Shown in pieces: positions 1 through 11,800 of a DNA stretch of 64,000 nt. Origin of the DNA: Atherix ibis (taxonomy: Eukaryota > Arthropoda > Insecta > Diptera > Athericidae); assembly GCA_958298945.1 (NCBI GenBank), contig CATQJD010000007.1, positions 23,847 to 87,846 of the forward strand, read 5' to 3'. The notes under the pieces are model-generated. The model searched no databases. It worked only from the letters and a program-made list of their open reading frames with translations, and was not told where the DNA came from. The position numbers were made by a program, and so were the translations under genes. Numbering within the stretch: position 1 is the stretch's first letter; each line of letters opens with the position of its first letter.

Positions 1-1560
1 AACCAGTGCTTTCTTTAAATACGATAAAGAAACCAACTTTCTATGTCCCATTAATAATTATCCTTAAAAAATGTATCTCCTTAGCTCAGATACATATTAT
101 TCGCCCTTTAATAGATTCACCGCAAAAAATATATTTCTGAAGTACCTTTTTATTTCGAATTATAAATTATTTAAATATATAAATTATTTCTGGGGTGGTA
201 GACTTGAGAGAGAAAGTGAACTTAAAAAGAAGGAAGTTAATACATACGAAGTTGTAGAGTATGGACAATTGTGATAATACTCAGAAAATACTATTTTCAT
301 TGCTATTGGTTACGAAGAGAGAGGGGCGGCATGAAGAATGCGGTATGCCTTACCTCCCACATACATAACAAAAATCATGGTAAGAAACACCAAGTTGTAA
401 GTTCTCCAATGCACGGAATAAAAATTATAAGCGGAAAAATAGGAAAAATAAAAGAAAATTAATATAAACCCGGTGAACAAATGATAAGAAATGGAATGAA
501 GGTTAACAAAATTTGCAAAGTATAATACTTTAAAAATAATATGCGATGTAATAAAAAATTGAATTAAAAAATTGATTTATCAACAAAAATAATATTTTAT
601 AAAACAACGAAAAGAAAACCAAATGGGAAATCAATACTAATAAGATAAGAAGATTTTAAAAAATGCGATAATAGATCAAGTGATGGAGTAGATCGTAGAA
701 TATTGTGGGAGAGAGTCATAATATTACGTCTCTCTCTCCATTGCTTTTTACTCAAGGCTCTCATGGCAATCCTATGCTCTATGCATAAGGACAACGAAAA
801 TAATCATCTTCACGGAATCCGATGATTAAAAATAATATTAGGTTTGCGGATTGTGAACGCGAGGAGAGGAACAATAAAAATATAGATTAATTCATTTTAT
901 ATTTTTTCGTAGTACTATTTAATTTTTTTTTGTGTAACGTCATCTTGCCTAAACTACTGGACGTAAACTACCAGCATATACATATTCATAGTATATGTTC
1001 CGGTAAGTTTAGCTTTTTAAGACCCGTCAGGTGGCGCTGGAGCCGAGATATTAACAAAAATATGTATTTATGGTTTGATTTGGCTCATATTCAGAACATG
1101 TGTGTACAAAATATATTATGTATAAATACATCTGGCAAATGGCGTTAGGATCTCACATCACTATTTCTAATCTATACACATTTGACATTTGGCTATTAGT
1201 TATTATATTTTGCAAATATAAAATATTATAAAGTAGGTTTTGTTGTGTTTCTTATATTCAATTGTATTCAGCATGCAGGACAGGTGTTTTCAAAGTGACC
1301 TACAATACAATTTGTTTTTATTCTTTTAATGCTGTAAAATAATACAAAAAAGCCTGTAGGATGACGTATAAACATCGGTCGAAATACTTGATGAAGTCAA
1401 GGTATACAAAGAAAATGACCAAATTTAACACCACTATAACGAAACCAATGCCTTGACTATTAGGATATCATGTGGAAGATGGATAGAGACGTTTAACTCA
1501 ATTAAGTAAAACATCACGAATGCGAACAACTAGAGCACTTATATTATCATCGTTCAGTAG
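1..1560. other. AT-rich non-coding stretch, no gene seen
   Basis: Open frames here are short (at most about 75 codons), lack recognisable motifs and look like chance frames in AT-rich DNA. No transposon protein similarity was recognised. It may be intergenic or intronic sequence, or very old repeat. Confidence 0.5.
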
Positions 1561-1747
1561 CATTGCATTTTACTATGATTTTTTTTATATTTTTTATTTT
1601 AAATGTTATCTACAACTACTTATGCTAGTAACAAGCAGATTTTTTACGGGAATATACAAGGATATGAAGACATGTGGAGGAAAATACCAATCGATGTTAC
1701 CTCTAGAACAGGGTAATTTTATTTTATAATTTTAGAGAATCTCTCGG

Positions 1748-4433
1748 TCATTGCCATTTTAAACGTCGATGGGTGTATACTGGAAGGGTGGGAATGAACA
1801 GTTCCCTTCCTAAAGGATTAGGGTGGAAGAATAGATGCGAATGGAATTTTTTATATCGGGAGATGCATAGTTCACGAACAAATGGAACATTTAGGTCCCG
1901 GTGGATAACAGTGTTTCGCACATAAAAGGGGGCATTGACAATTTCACGAAGGATTCGGGATTGTAGGGATTGGATTGGAAGGGAGTTGGAATGCTTAGTC
2001 GAACCCCAAAGTTCTAGACCATATGTCCATATTGGTTTCAGAACCGTATTGTATAGTAATAGTTTACTTGTTGTTGTAAGTTTTGATTTACTCGTACTGT
2101 CTAGGAGACGTTATAATTTGTTGTATCGTCCATTAAGTTCACGTCTTTTAGTTTTCGTATGAAGGTTCCAGGTTAACCGTTTGTCGAATATAAGTCCAAG
2201 GTAACGTACGCTATTTTTTTGTGGAATAATACTGCCGTTTAGGGTTATGTCGGGAATTTGTTCTCGGTAGAGTGTGAAAGTTACATGAGCAGATTTTAGC
2301 TCATTTACCTTCACTTTCCATCTTTTGAACCAAGTTTCTAAGGAGTGGATATGGTTCTGTAGGATACTAATGGCTGTGGAAGGATCTTTGTAATGTGGTC
2401 AGGATGGCTGTATCGGCAGCATATGTTGCGGTTAGGATGTTGTTGTGGCAAGGAATGTCATGGGTATAAATGTTGTATAGGATAGGACCTAGGATACTTC
2501 CTTGAGGGACACCGGCGGAAATTGTATAAATGTCAGAGTACTCCATATTTTCAGCTACCTGAAAATATCGGTCTGAGAGATAAGATTTAAGGATGTGGAA
2601 ATAACCCGAGGGTAGGACTCGCTGCAACTTTCAAAGCAATCCAGAGTGCCATACACGGTCGAAAGCATGCGAAATGTCAAGAAACACGCCTGGGCAGTAT
2701 TCCTTTCGCTCTAGCGAACACGCTATGTAGTCGACTACGCGATGACACTGCTGGATAGTGGAATTCTCAGGTCGAAATCCAAACTGATGCTGAGGAATGA
2801 CACCCTCGGTTTCAAAAATGGGATAAAGGCGTTTTAGGATTAATTTTTCTAGGATTTTTGATAACATGGGAAGAAGGCTTATAGGTCTATATGAGGTAGG
2901 AAGGTTTTTGGGCTTATTGGGTTTTGGGATCATCTTAATTATGGAAAACTTCCACAGGGAAGGAAAAAATAATGTGCGGAGGATACTATTATAAATATAG
3001 GTTATAAGGACGAGGTTTTTTTTTGGAAATTTGCTTCAGGATTTCTGAAGTTATTAGGTCATATCGTGGGGCTTTTTTATTGGAAAGGTGTTCTTTTGTG
3101 AATTTAACTTCGGAAGGAGTGAAAAACTTAGGAGGTGGACTTATGGGCAACTGAGTTGATATTTGTCGGAATATTTGTTCGCCATGCAGAATGTCTTGGA
3201 CATCTTCGTGAGGTTTAAAGATGTTTTCTAAGTGTTTGCCAAAGATGTCGGCTTTCTGTTTATCCGTTTTTGCCCAGGTTCCGTCGGTATTCCGGAGCGG
3301 GTGTGTAGCTGTTTTGTATTTGAGAATTCGTCGGGTAGCTGTCCAGAGTGATTTATTAGTTGTAAGTGATTCTATGTATTCAGTAAATCGTTCGTTTTTA
3401 TAATTAATTATTTCTTGTTTCAGTTCTCGTTGTAGTTGGTTCAGTTTTTTCTTCTCATTTGGCATTCTTGAACGTTGCCACTGGGCCCTGGCTCGACGTT
3501 TCTCGCTTATGAAGCTGCGAATATTTGCGGAAGATTATAGTCATGTTCTCGTATGGTTAGTTTGTTAGGAGTTATGTTGGCGTTAGTGATTGAGTTCTGT
3601 ATGCAAACAGTCAAGTCGTTTACGGCATCGTCTATGTCGTGTACGTTCTTAAGGCTTTGTTGTAAATGAATCTGTTGGTCTATGTTCTGTCTAAAAATGT
3701 CCCAATCAACTTTCCCATTTATAAGTTTGGCAGGATAGAATTTTAAGGAAGGAGAAGTGTCTAGTGTTAGGAGAACAGGGAAATGGTCGGAATTCAGGTC
3801 AAGGAGTGTATCTATGGAATTATTAATGGAAGGTATGGGTGTGGTTATGAAATAGTCTAGAATATCGAGAAGGTTTCTGGCACTGGTCGGTCAACATGTG
3901 GGCGTGGGAGGAGATAGAACCTTAAGAGTGGTATGGAAGAGGAGTTCTTGGAGATTCTTTCCTCGGGGATTCGAAACACGGCAACCCCATATAGGGTGCT
4001 TGGCATTATAATCTCCTCCCGCGATGAAGGATTTTCCAATTGATTTGAGGAAGGAATCAAATTTTATGGGAGTTAATTTTTTATTTGGAGGACAATAAAC
4101 AGATGCAACGTTAAAGATAAAGGATTTACATTGAAGGGTAATAACTATTGACTGAAGGGATTCGGTGGCAGTTTGTGAGAAGAAGGAATGATTTAAGGAA
4201 TTTCTAATAAGGATGGCAGTTGCACCGTGTGCTGTGTTGTCTGGATGGTCAGTTCTGTATGTTTTATTGTCACGTATAGCAAAAAACGACCTGGACATAA
4301 AGTGAGTTTCTGTGATCAGTGCAACGTCTATGCGTTTGTTGTGTAAGAGAATATCTAGTTGTTGTCGGTGTAAAGTCAGTCCGTTAGCATTCCAGAGAAG
4401 GATGGATAGGGATTTATCGGTTGACGAGAACAT
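1748..4433 (-). pseudogene. Jockey ORF2 (endonuclease-reverse transcriptase), broken
   Basis: It starts at Met of MFSSTDKSLS (4433). The AP-endonuclease domain shows WNANGL, the ETHF motif, GDYNAKHPIWGC and, after an in-frame stop near 3895, NSDHFPV. A frame change near 3525 leads to the pre-RT linker, and an A-run near 3010-3020 causes another. The RT domain (2933-2367) has RPISLLPMLSKILEKLI, GFRPENST, the DISHAFD aspartate and SAGVPQGSILGP. The catalytic box reads YAADTAI where YADDTAI is expected, so one catalytic Asp is lost (GCC for GAC). The C-terminal part (IWTYGLELWGS, about 2040) runs to a stop at 1748-1750. At least five disruptions make it inactive. Confidence 0.85.
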
Positions 4434-4592
4434 TTATTTATTCATATTGCTTGTTAGTGAGGAAATGGCGGTTGTTAAAGCAGTTAAAAGAGGAGTGAGA
4501 AGAAGAGTAATTTCTTGAATTAATTTATTAGTTATTGTAGAAAGACGTGTTGTTAGGTCTGAGGAGGAGGATAATGGGGGAGGAATAGGAAT

Positions 4593-4790
4593 ATGACTAC
4601 CATTTTTCTGCTGTTGTTGTTGTTGCTGTTGATCCTGGTGTTGGTGATATTGCTGGCGCTGTTGTTGGTGCTGCTGCTGATGTTGTGGTTGCTGTTGTTG
4701 TTGATGAGGAGGTTGATGTGGATGGTTTTGTTGTTGAGGTTGTTGTTGCTGCTGTTGATGTTGTTTCTGCCCGGATGCAATCTAAGCAAA
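4593..4790 (-). repeat. CAG/CAA-type low-complexity tract inside Jockey ORF1
   Basis: The minus strand encodes a run dominated by Gln with His, Pro and Asn. On the plus strand this shows as Leu/Val-rich chance frames. Copy C at 62.4-62.5 kb carries a matching Q-rich tract, so it belongs to the family and is not a new expansion. Confidence 0.8.
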
Positions 4791-5340
4791 TGTCAGGTTT
4801 CGTCGCACTGGCAATGATGTTAGTCCCGTCTTATTTGGGCGTATTTTTGTCTGGAGCATTTTATATGTGGAGCAGCCTTTGTAGTTTGCCGGGTGGCTTC
4901 CAGCACAAAGTACACACCTTGCTGGATTGTCTCGCGTTTTAATACATTCTGTGGTCAGGTGTTCCCCTGCACATTTTACGCATTTTGGCTTGTGCCGACA
5001 GTATGATTTGGTGTGCCCGTACTGTTGATATCTGTGTCATTGACCTATGTTCTTAGTGGGATAAGGCTCCTCCACTTTGATTCTTATATAGACAATCGTT
5101 TCCAGATCAAAAATGGTATGTTGTTAGCCGCTTGTCTTAACGAGATGAAAAACAGAGGAAGCGCTGCGTTCCTCTGCTTAACATTGGAGATGCTAGTTAC
5201 CTCGTGACCCAGCATCTCGAAATCTTTTCTTATTTCCTCTACGGGAGTGGTGTGGTGCAGATTCCGGACTACCACTTTGAAAGGTTTTTCATCCTTCGCC
5301 TGGTACGTTTGGAAGTCCGCCTTAATTTCGTCGAAATTAA

Positions 5341-5403
5341 CTTCGGTAGGCCATCCCACTATTCTTCGGTAGGACGATACTTCGGTAGGCCATCCCACTA
5401 TTC
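5341..5403. repeat. Local 39-bp-period direct duplication in ORF1
   Basis: The 24-bp word beginning CTTCGGTAGGCCATCCCACT occurs at 5341-5364 and again at 5380-5403. It lies exactly where ORF1 of copy A loses its frame. Copy B (near 53.0 kb) lacks the second word, so the duplication is specific to copy A. Confidence 0.85.
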
Positions 5404-5902
5404 GCTTGAATTGCAAGACCTTTAATATGAGCCTTGCAAATGAATGCATCAGGGCCAATTCGTTTCTCAATAGCACGGCCAATCTCAACAAAATTTGCAA
5501 TATTTTTAGCAAATATTGGCGGTGGCTTGACGGTTTCATTTGATGTGCTGATTCCCTTTCGCTCGGTATGCATACTTGCCAGTATTTCAAAACGATTGGC
5601 GGTGCTAGTTGTTGGTGTTTGCATTTCTATTTTGTTCATTGTCATCATTTTTATAACCACTTTCGGCGACGTGTTCGGCGTATTGATGAATCCAGATGAA
5701 CTCTTTGTTTGTTTTCTTTTTGGCTTGCCGGATGGCCGCATGAAATCTGGCACTGACTCAGTGTCTGCTTCGGTTTCGGTAGCAGATTGCACGACTTGCC
5801 TAGCGGTGCTAGCCATTACAGTTACAAGGAACACAAAAACGAAATAAACTCGGAACTCAATAAAATGAACTCTTCCGTTCATGTTCTAAGCAATATAATT
5901 TT

Positions 5903-6066
5903 TGTTGAATGAGTAAAATAAAAATCACTAATGACGAACACAAGGATAATAATTTATTGACAAATAAAGCGCGTGCTAAGACGACGGCGAGAGCAAAACG
6001 CAAAGCACGAATGATTGAGATTGCTCAGTGTAATATAACAGTAGTTATTAAATTACAAAACTAACA
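5903..6066 (-). repeat. 3' LTR of the Copia element
   Basis: This 164-bp repeat starts TGTTGAATGAGTAAAA and ends ACAAAACTAACA on the plus strand. It is identical to 10309-10472 except for one base. It is the 3' LTR because the element is on the minus strand. Confidence 0.95.
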
Positions 6067-6151
6067 CGCTCCCATAATCGAAATGATTCACAAAGTTATC
6101 TGCAAAAGATAGTACGGGAGGTCCAAAAGAAAAACATGAAGTTTGATTAAA

Positions 6152-9100
6152 TTAAATTAATCCCAAATTTTTAACGCAAAAGTCAATTTTAGCTTTAGGC
6201 AAAGCTTTAGTCAGGATGTCGGCGGTCATCTCTTCAGTAGGCAGATATCCAAGTTCGAACTTCCCACTCTTCAAGGCATCTCGAACGAAGTGAGTCCTGA
6301 TGTCGATATGCTTCGATCGAGCGTGAAAGACGGGATTAGTCGCGAGTTTCCTTGCCGACTGATTGTCGTTGTAAAGTACTGTTTTAGCCAAGTAGGAAAA
6401 GCCGAGCTCCTTCAGAAGGCAAGACAAATAAATGGCTTCTTTGGACGCATCCGATAGACTCATATACTCGGCCTCAGTTGAAGATAAGGCCACAGATTTT
6501 TGTTTTCTGGAGCACCAAGAGACGGCGCCGTTAGATAAGGTGAAGACGTATCCTGTGTAGGAGCGCCTGTCTGAGATATCCGAGCCCCAGTCAGCGTCGG
6601 CGAATTCCTTTAGGCCGTCTTCGTCCTTGGAGTAGACGAGCTTCATATTGGAGGTCCCTTTTAGGTAACGTAATACTCGCTTAGCGGCTGCCCAATGAGT
6701 TTCGTCGAAACAAGAATTATATTGGCTCAACCAGCTCACGGCGTGGGTGATGTCCGGTCTCGTCCCGACCGACAGGTACATGAGGGCACCAATTAATTCA
6801 CGGTAGGGCAATGAGACGGATTTATGACTTTTGCTGTCCTCGAGTCTGGTTCCAGTCGCGATGGGAGTGGAGACAGGCTTGCAATGGGCCATGCCGAAGC
6901 CATTCAAGATCTTGCTGATGTAACCGCTTTGACATAGTGATATTGACGCTGCAGTTTGCTCGATTTCGATGCCAAGGCAATACGTAGCCAGTCCCATGTC
7001 CTTCAAGTTGAACTCCTCGGCAAGACCCTTTTTGATTTCTCTGACTCTTGACACGTTCTTCGAGGCGAAAAGAATATCATCCACGTATAGAAGAATGAAC
7101 GTGAATTTGTCGCGGGAGTCGACGTAAAGGCATGGAGCGCTGTTGGTTGGCCGCAGTCCGAGCTTCTTTAGTGCGTTATCGATTTTCTCGTGCCACATGC
7201 GTCCTGCCAGGCGTAATCCATAGATGGCTTTGTTTAGCTTGCATGCGATCTGTCCGCCCTTTTTCAGATCTGTGAGCATGGCCTTCGCTTTGCCGACTGT
7301 AGTGCAGTCCTCCGAAGTTACTATTGACTCCAGGATTTCGGCGAGCATCTTTGGAGGTTGCATGAAAAGCTCGGTATCAAGCTCTCCGTGGAGGTAGGAT
7401 GTGACGACGTCTGACTGGAAAAGCTTTAAATCATGTCTGGCTGTGATGGCTGAAAGTATGCGAAGCGAATCCAATCGGGCTACAGGAGCAAAAGTTTCGA
7501 AGAAATCAGTACCAGGGACTTGAGAGAATCCCTGGGCCACTAGACGAGCCTTACGATGGCAAAGCGTGCCGTCTGGATTTAACTTGGTGCGCAAAACTGT
7601 CCTACAGCCTATGAGCCTCGAGTTGCGAGGTTTCTCCACGACAGTCCAAGTGTCGTTATCTATGAGGCACTTGATTTACTCTCGCATGGCTTTAAACCAG
7701 GCTGCCTTGTCCGGTTCTCTCAAAGCTTCTCCAATGTCCACCTCGCAAGCACTCATGGTGCTCTCGGTTGCATCTTCATGGTGTCTGCGACGATATGTGA
7801 TGTGGTCATCGTGTGAGCCTTCGTCGTTCGGGTTTGCTTTTGGCAACGTAAAATCGAATTTTTCGAATCCGTCCGAGTCGTCGTTGCCCGAAGGGAATCC
7901 GTAGAAGTTAGGCTCGTCGTTCAGGCTCGAGTTTGGCGCTTCTTGAATGTCAATGTCCTGGGCGGCGTCGTCGAGATCTTCGTTCACTGTCTTATTTACC
8001 TCAGGAGTGACAATTTTTACTTCAGTGAGCAGATCGACAGTGCGTTCTTTGGTAGGAGTGACCTGATTTTCTCCACTTTCCAATATCTCGGATGACGGAG
8101 AGGGAGTTCCAGGTGTGCTTGAAAATTTTACGTCTCTTGAAGAGACAATTTTCTTCGCTTCGGTTAGCCATACTCGAAAAGCTTTGGAATCGTCTGAATA
8201 TCCAAGAAAGATTCCCTCAAGTCCGCGACGGTCAAATTTTCCCTTTGTTGGGTTCTTATTTAAGACGTGCACTTTTTCGCCGAATGATCTCATATGAGAG
8301 ATACTATGTTTGTATCCCGTCCATTTCTCAAATGGAGTGCAGCCGACAATTTCAGAGTAATATCTGCTCCGTATGTAGTTAGCCGTGTGAATGGCCTCGG
8401 CCCAAAAACTTGCGGGTAAGCCGGATTGTAAGAGCAGGCAACGAGCAGTTTCCACGAGGGTACGGTTCTTTCGCTCGTTTTATGCCGGCGTCTTTGAGCA
8501 GCTTGTTTTGCTTGTTGTCGAATTCTTTACCGCCGTCTGACTGTAACTCCTTGATGGTGTGCCCGGTTTGATTCTCAACAAAGTTTTTGAATTCGATGAA
8601 TTTATCGGTTACTTGGGCCTTTTCCCTCATGAAAAAGACGGCACAGAAGCACGTGTGCTCGTCAATAAATGTGACGAACCATCGAGCGCCGCCTTTCGAG
8701 GTGGTCCTCATTGGGCCACATACATCGGAGTGGACGACTTCGAGGGGCTTGGTTGCGTATTTTGTCCGAGTCTGGAAATTTCCTCTGGTCATTTTTGCAG
8801 CTGCGCATTTTGAGCACTGATCAATATCTTCGATCTGAACGTCGTCGATGCCTTCGGCGTGTTTCTTTGCGAACATAGTTTTTAGATCTTTGGAGTTCAA
8901 ATGAGCGAGACGTGCGTGCCATTCGTTCATCGATACTTTGACTTTTGAAAATGCCGCGATGACGCGTGACTCCTCGGCATCGTTAAAGAAGAATAAATCG
9001 CCTATTCGATCGGCCTGAGCTTGGATTTTGCCGTTAGAATCAAGAACTACGGCACGATCTTTAACGAAATTTACGTTAAAACCAGCGTCTACGACTTTAG

Positions 9101-10139
9101 CCACCGAGACTAAGTTTGTTCGGAGATCAGGCACGTATAGTGTGTCCTTCAAGGTTATGGTTTGACAGGTCTCGCTGGTTTTAAAGCTTACGTCGCCTTT
9201 AGCACAAATGTCTGCTGTGGCATCACTGGCAAGTTGCAGGCTGCCTCTAGTACGAGATGTATTTTGAAAACGATCTTTGTCGTTACATACGTGTGAGGTG
9301 CTACCGCTATCCAAACACCATCTCGTGTTTATTGCTGCGCCGGTAAAGAAACTAAGATTGGAGCTATGACCTTTCGACTCTTGTATGCTTTTCTTCTTCT
9401 TGTAGCAATCGGCCTCTTTGTGTCCTTTCTTTTTGCAGTAGCCGCATTTATATGTTGGCTTTTGTTTTTGTGGTGTGGAGTTACCGTGCGAGGATTTCGT
9501 GGAAGAGCTGTCTGCCTTGCGATTGTAGTTGGATCGCGTATTTGTAAACATGGCCGAACTATGGTGGTCTTCGTCTTTCTCGAACTCGGGTAGCTTATCA
9601 CGTGACTCGATCGCGCATCTAAAATTTTCGAAACTATTTGGTAGGCTGTGCAGCAGCATGATTGCTAGTATATCGTCGTCGAGGTTGGCTCCAGTCGACT
9701 TTAATTTATCGGATGCGTCGAAGAAGCCCTTTAGGTGCTCGATCATGCTATCGCTGTCGGCCATTTTGTGTTGAGTGAGCTGCTTATATAGCGCGGCTTT
9801 TCGAGCTGGCGTCTTGGATGCGTACGTCGATTCGAGTTTTTCCCACACGTCGTGCGATGAGACGCAATTTTTGATTTCCTTCAATTCGGATGGGGAGATA
9901 GAGAGAATTAGGTCCGATTTGGCTTTTCTGTCTTTCCTTAGCCAGTCTTTGTATTCTGTTTCACTCGCGACCGCTCCGTTTCCTGTCACTACCGCTGGTG
10001 CTGGTGTGGTGCCCGAGACGTAGTCCCAGCCGTCGTTTTTGATGACCAATGCATCTACTTGAATCCTCCAAGTATCGTAGTTTTCGCGTGTAAGGAGTTC
10101 GAAACGCGGAGTGTGCGTTATATACTGATTTTCGGACAT
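6152..10139 (-). pseudogene. Copia gag-pol polyprotein, one deletion/frameshift and one stop
   Basis: The chosen start is the Met of MSENQYITHTPRF (10139); the ORF extends 22 codons further up but those look like leader. In order: gag; CCHC knuckle CGYCKKKGHKEADC (about 9400); aspartic protease WCLDSGSTSHVC (about 9310); integrase zinc region WHARLAHLNSKD...CSKC and core with VHSDVCGPM and QSDGGKEF; RT with the YVDDILFAS box (about 7090); and RNase H with SSTEAEYMSLSDASKEAIYL. Near 8475 the frame jumps and the residues normally preceding ERKNRTLVETARC are missing, so about 40 bp of integrase was deleted. TAA at 7676-7678 interrupts the frame before RT. The rest is open, consistent with a young copy. 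Confidence 0.9.
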
Positions 10140-10297
10140 TTTGAGTCCTAGTCGCTGTTGCGCGTATGGTACTGCTCTCACTTTCGACGCCTTCGTTTTT
10201 AACACTTTTAAACTACACGTTTAAACTACACGTTATGCTACCGATTCGCTTGATTCGTAAATTTTTTACTCATTCGGTTATGTTTCGCGTATGCCTC

Positions 10298-10308
10298 GGC
10301 CCATAACC
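10298..10308 (-). promoter_or_regulatory. Copia primer binding site (initiator tRNA-Met, internal)
   Basis: Directly inside the 5' LTR the minus strand reads GGTTATGGGCC. This is complementary to the anticodon-arm region of initiator tRNA-Met, which Copia-type elements are known to use as a cleaved half-tRNA primer. The match departs from the canonical sequence after 11 bases (GAG in place of CAG). Confidence 0.75.
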
Positions 10309-10472
10309 TGTTGAATGAGTAAAATAAAAATCACTAATGACGAATACAAGGATAATAATTTATTGACAAATAAAGCGCGTGCTAAGACGACGGCGAGAGC
10401 AAAACGCAAAGCACGAATGATTGAGATTGCTCAGTGTAATATAACAGTAGTTATTAAATTACAAAACTAACA
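10309..10472 (-). repeat. 5' LTR of the Copia element
   Basis: This 164-bp repeat matches 5903-6066 and is followed by the ATTTT target duplication at 10473-10477. The element promoter is expected here, but no specific core-promoter motif was assigned. Confidence 0.95.
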
Positions 10473-10477
10473 ATTTT

Positions 10478-10959
10478 TTTTTCCAATACTGAATCACTTT
10501 AATTTCCAGTGTTTTTCTTTTAAATATTTATTATTTATTATTAATAAACGTGTTTGCTTTATTTTTTTCAACACTTTTCACACAATTGTCTGTACGTATT
10601 AAAAGTATTATATTATATAATATATTTTGTACTATTGTATATTAAATAATACAAAAGTGAACTATTTCACTTTTGTACTTATTTTGTTTCACTTTTATTT
10701 TAATATATTTTTGCATCCGAACTGTTAAGGTTTTTATCGATCAATATACGCAGAGGAATAAGTACGTCCGCACTGGTACGCAGTGTGGACCAGAATCAAT
10801 ATGATATTGAAATTAAATATTGTTCTAATGCTCAAAATTAAATACTATGCCAGCATTAAATCCATCACCATTAAACTGAATATTTAAATCATGTATATCG
10901 GAAAAACATCAGAATTATAATTTTTTTTTCTTTTTTCTTTAAATTTAAATGTTATCTTC
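10478..10959. other. AT-rich spacer beyond the Copia element
   Basis: No ORF of note. It contains a short palindrome around 10651-10676 (ACAAAAGTGAA facing TTCACTTTTGT). It could hold the remnant of the Jockey 5' UTR displaced by Copia, but I could not show this. Confidence 0.35.
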
Positions 10960-11800
10960 AACTACATTGTAAGAACCAGAAATTTAAGGAAACATACGAG
11001 GACGTGAAGACATGTAGGGGAAAACACCCATAGATATCTGCTCAAAAATGGGAAAACATATTTTATGAGTTCAAAACATCGCGAGGCCATTGCCGTTTCA
11101 AACTTTGATGAGATACATAGTTCACGAACAAATAGCACATTGAAATGATTAGGCGAATTCCAAATGCTCATATGTCTATAGCGGTTTCAGTACAGCATTG
11201 TATGGTAATAGTTTGCTTTTTGTTGTCAGTTTTGATCTTCTGACTTGAAGTCATAGAAACTATTTGTATACATTAAGTTCAGTTCGTTTAGATTTCATAT
11301 AAGAGTTATATGCTTACCATTTGTCGAATATTAGTCCTAATTTTTGTGGAATATTATTGCTGTTTATAGTTATATTGGAAATCTCTACTTGGCAGAGTGT
11401 GAAAGTAACCTAAGCAGCTTTTTACTCTATTACCCTCACCCTCCATCGTTTGGACCAGGTTTCTTAGAAGTGGATGTGGTTCTGTCGAATATCGATAGCT
11501 GTGATCGGATCTTTGTGATGTGTAATGATTGCTGCATCATCAGGATTTGTTGCAGTAAGGATATCACTGTTACAAGGACTAAAATGGGTGTAAATATTAT
11601 AAAGGATTGGACTTAGTATAATTTCCTCATGGACACCGGCGGAGATATGATAAATGTCAAAATAGTCAATATTTTCAGGTATCTTAAAATATCGGTCTGA
11701 GAGATAGAATTTTAGGACATGGAATTAATCAGAGGGAAGGACTCGCTACAATTCCAAAGCAATGCAGCATGTTAAACTCGGTCGAAAGCATGCGAAATTT
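10960..11800 (-). mobile_element. Jockey-clade copy D, 3' portion (degenerate)
   Basis: The sequence parallels 1640-2680 of copy A in the same orientation. It contains the 3' UTR block with GAAGACATGT, the ORF2 C-terminal region, and the RT segment including the reverse complement of the GVPQGS region near 11620-11640 (GACACCGGCGGA). Many indels and substitutions mark it as much older than copy A. It breaks off at GCATGCGAAAT near 11800, which equals about 2680 in copy A, and resumes at 14205. Confidence 0.7.

Larger units (their letters stand above)
4440..5828 (-). pseudogene. Jockey ORF1 (Gag-like nucleic-acid-binding protein), broken
   Basis: The likely start is the Met of MASTARQ (near 5815), because the frame above it reads into apparent 5' UTR. 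The protein has a polar N-terminus, then a PRE_C2HC-type region (NLHHTTPVEEIRKDFEMLGH), then zinc-knuckle sequence that is readable only in shifted frames around 4900-5060. A Gln/His-rich stretch (4593-4790) and a hydrophobic Leu/Ile/Thr tail follow, ending just before ORF2. A local rearrangement at 5341-5403 throws the frame between the N-terminal part and the PRE_C2HC region. Such proteins coat the element RNA in ribonucleoprotein particles. This copy cannot be translated whole. Confidence 0.75.
1565..5900 (-). mobile_element. Jockey-clade non-LTR retrotransposon, copy A (degenerate)
   Basis: Reading the minus strand from about 5850 down, the order is ORF1 (PRE_C2HC-type region, zinc-knuckle remnants, Q-rich tail), ORF2 (AP-type endonuclease, reverse transcriptase, C-terminal domain), then a 3' UTR ending in A-rich sequence near 1570-1600. 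This two-ORF order is that of the Jockey clade. The element is nearly full length but carries several frameshifts and stops, so it is dead. Its 5' edge lies next to the Copia LTR at 5903, so the 5' UTR may have been split by that insertion. Other copies in the window (10.96-16.5, 30.0, 52.6, 60.3 and 61.9 kb) align with it. Confidence 0.85.
5903..10472 (-). mobile_element. Copia-type LTR retrotransposon, complete but defective
   Basis: Two direct repeats of 164 bp (TG...CA ends) bound a 4.2-kb internal region that encodes gag-protease-integrase-RT-RNase H in Ty1/copia order on the minus strand. The bases just outside both ends are ATTTT (5898-5902 and 10473-10477), a 5-bp target-site duplication. 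The LTRs differ at one position (C in GAACACAAGG versus T in GAATACAAGG), which points to recent insertion. The coding region nevertheless has an in-frame stop and an integrase deletion. It sits immediately upstream of Jockey copy A ORF1, so it may have landed in that element's 5' UTR. Confidence 0.95.

Noticed and set aside
4593..4942. Leu/Val-rich plus-strand frames that look like membrane proteins
   Set aside because: They are the antisense of the Q-rich tract of Jockey ORF1.
7566..7904. Plus-strand ORFs within the Copia element
   Set aside because: They are shadows of the minus-strand polyprotein.
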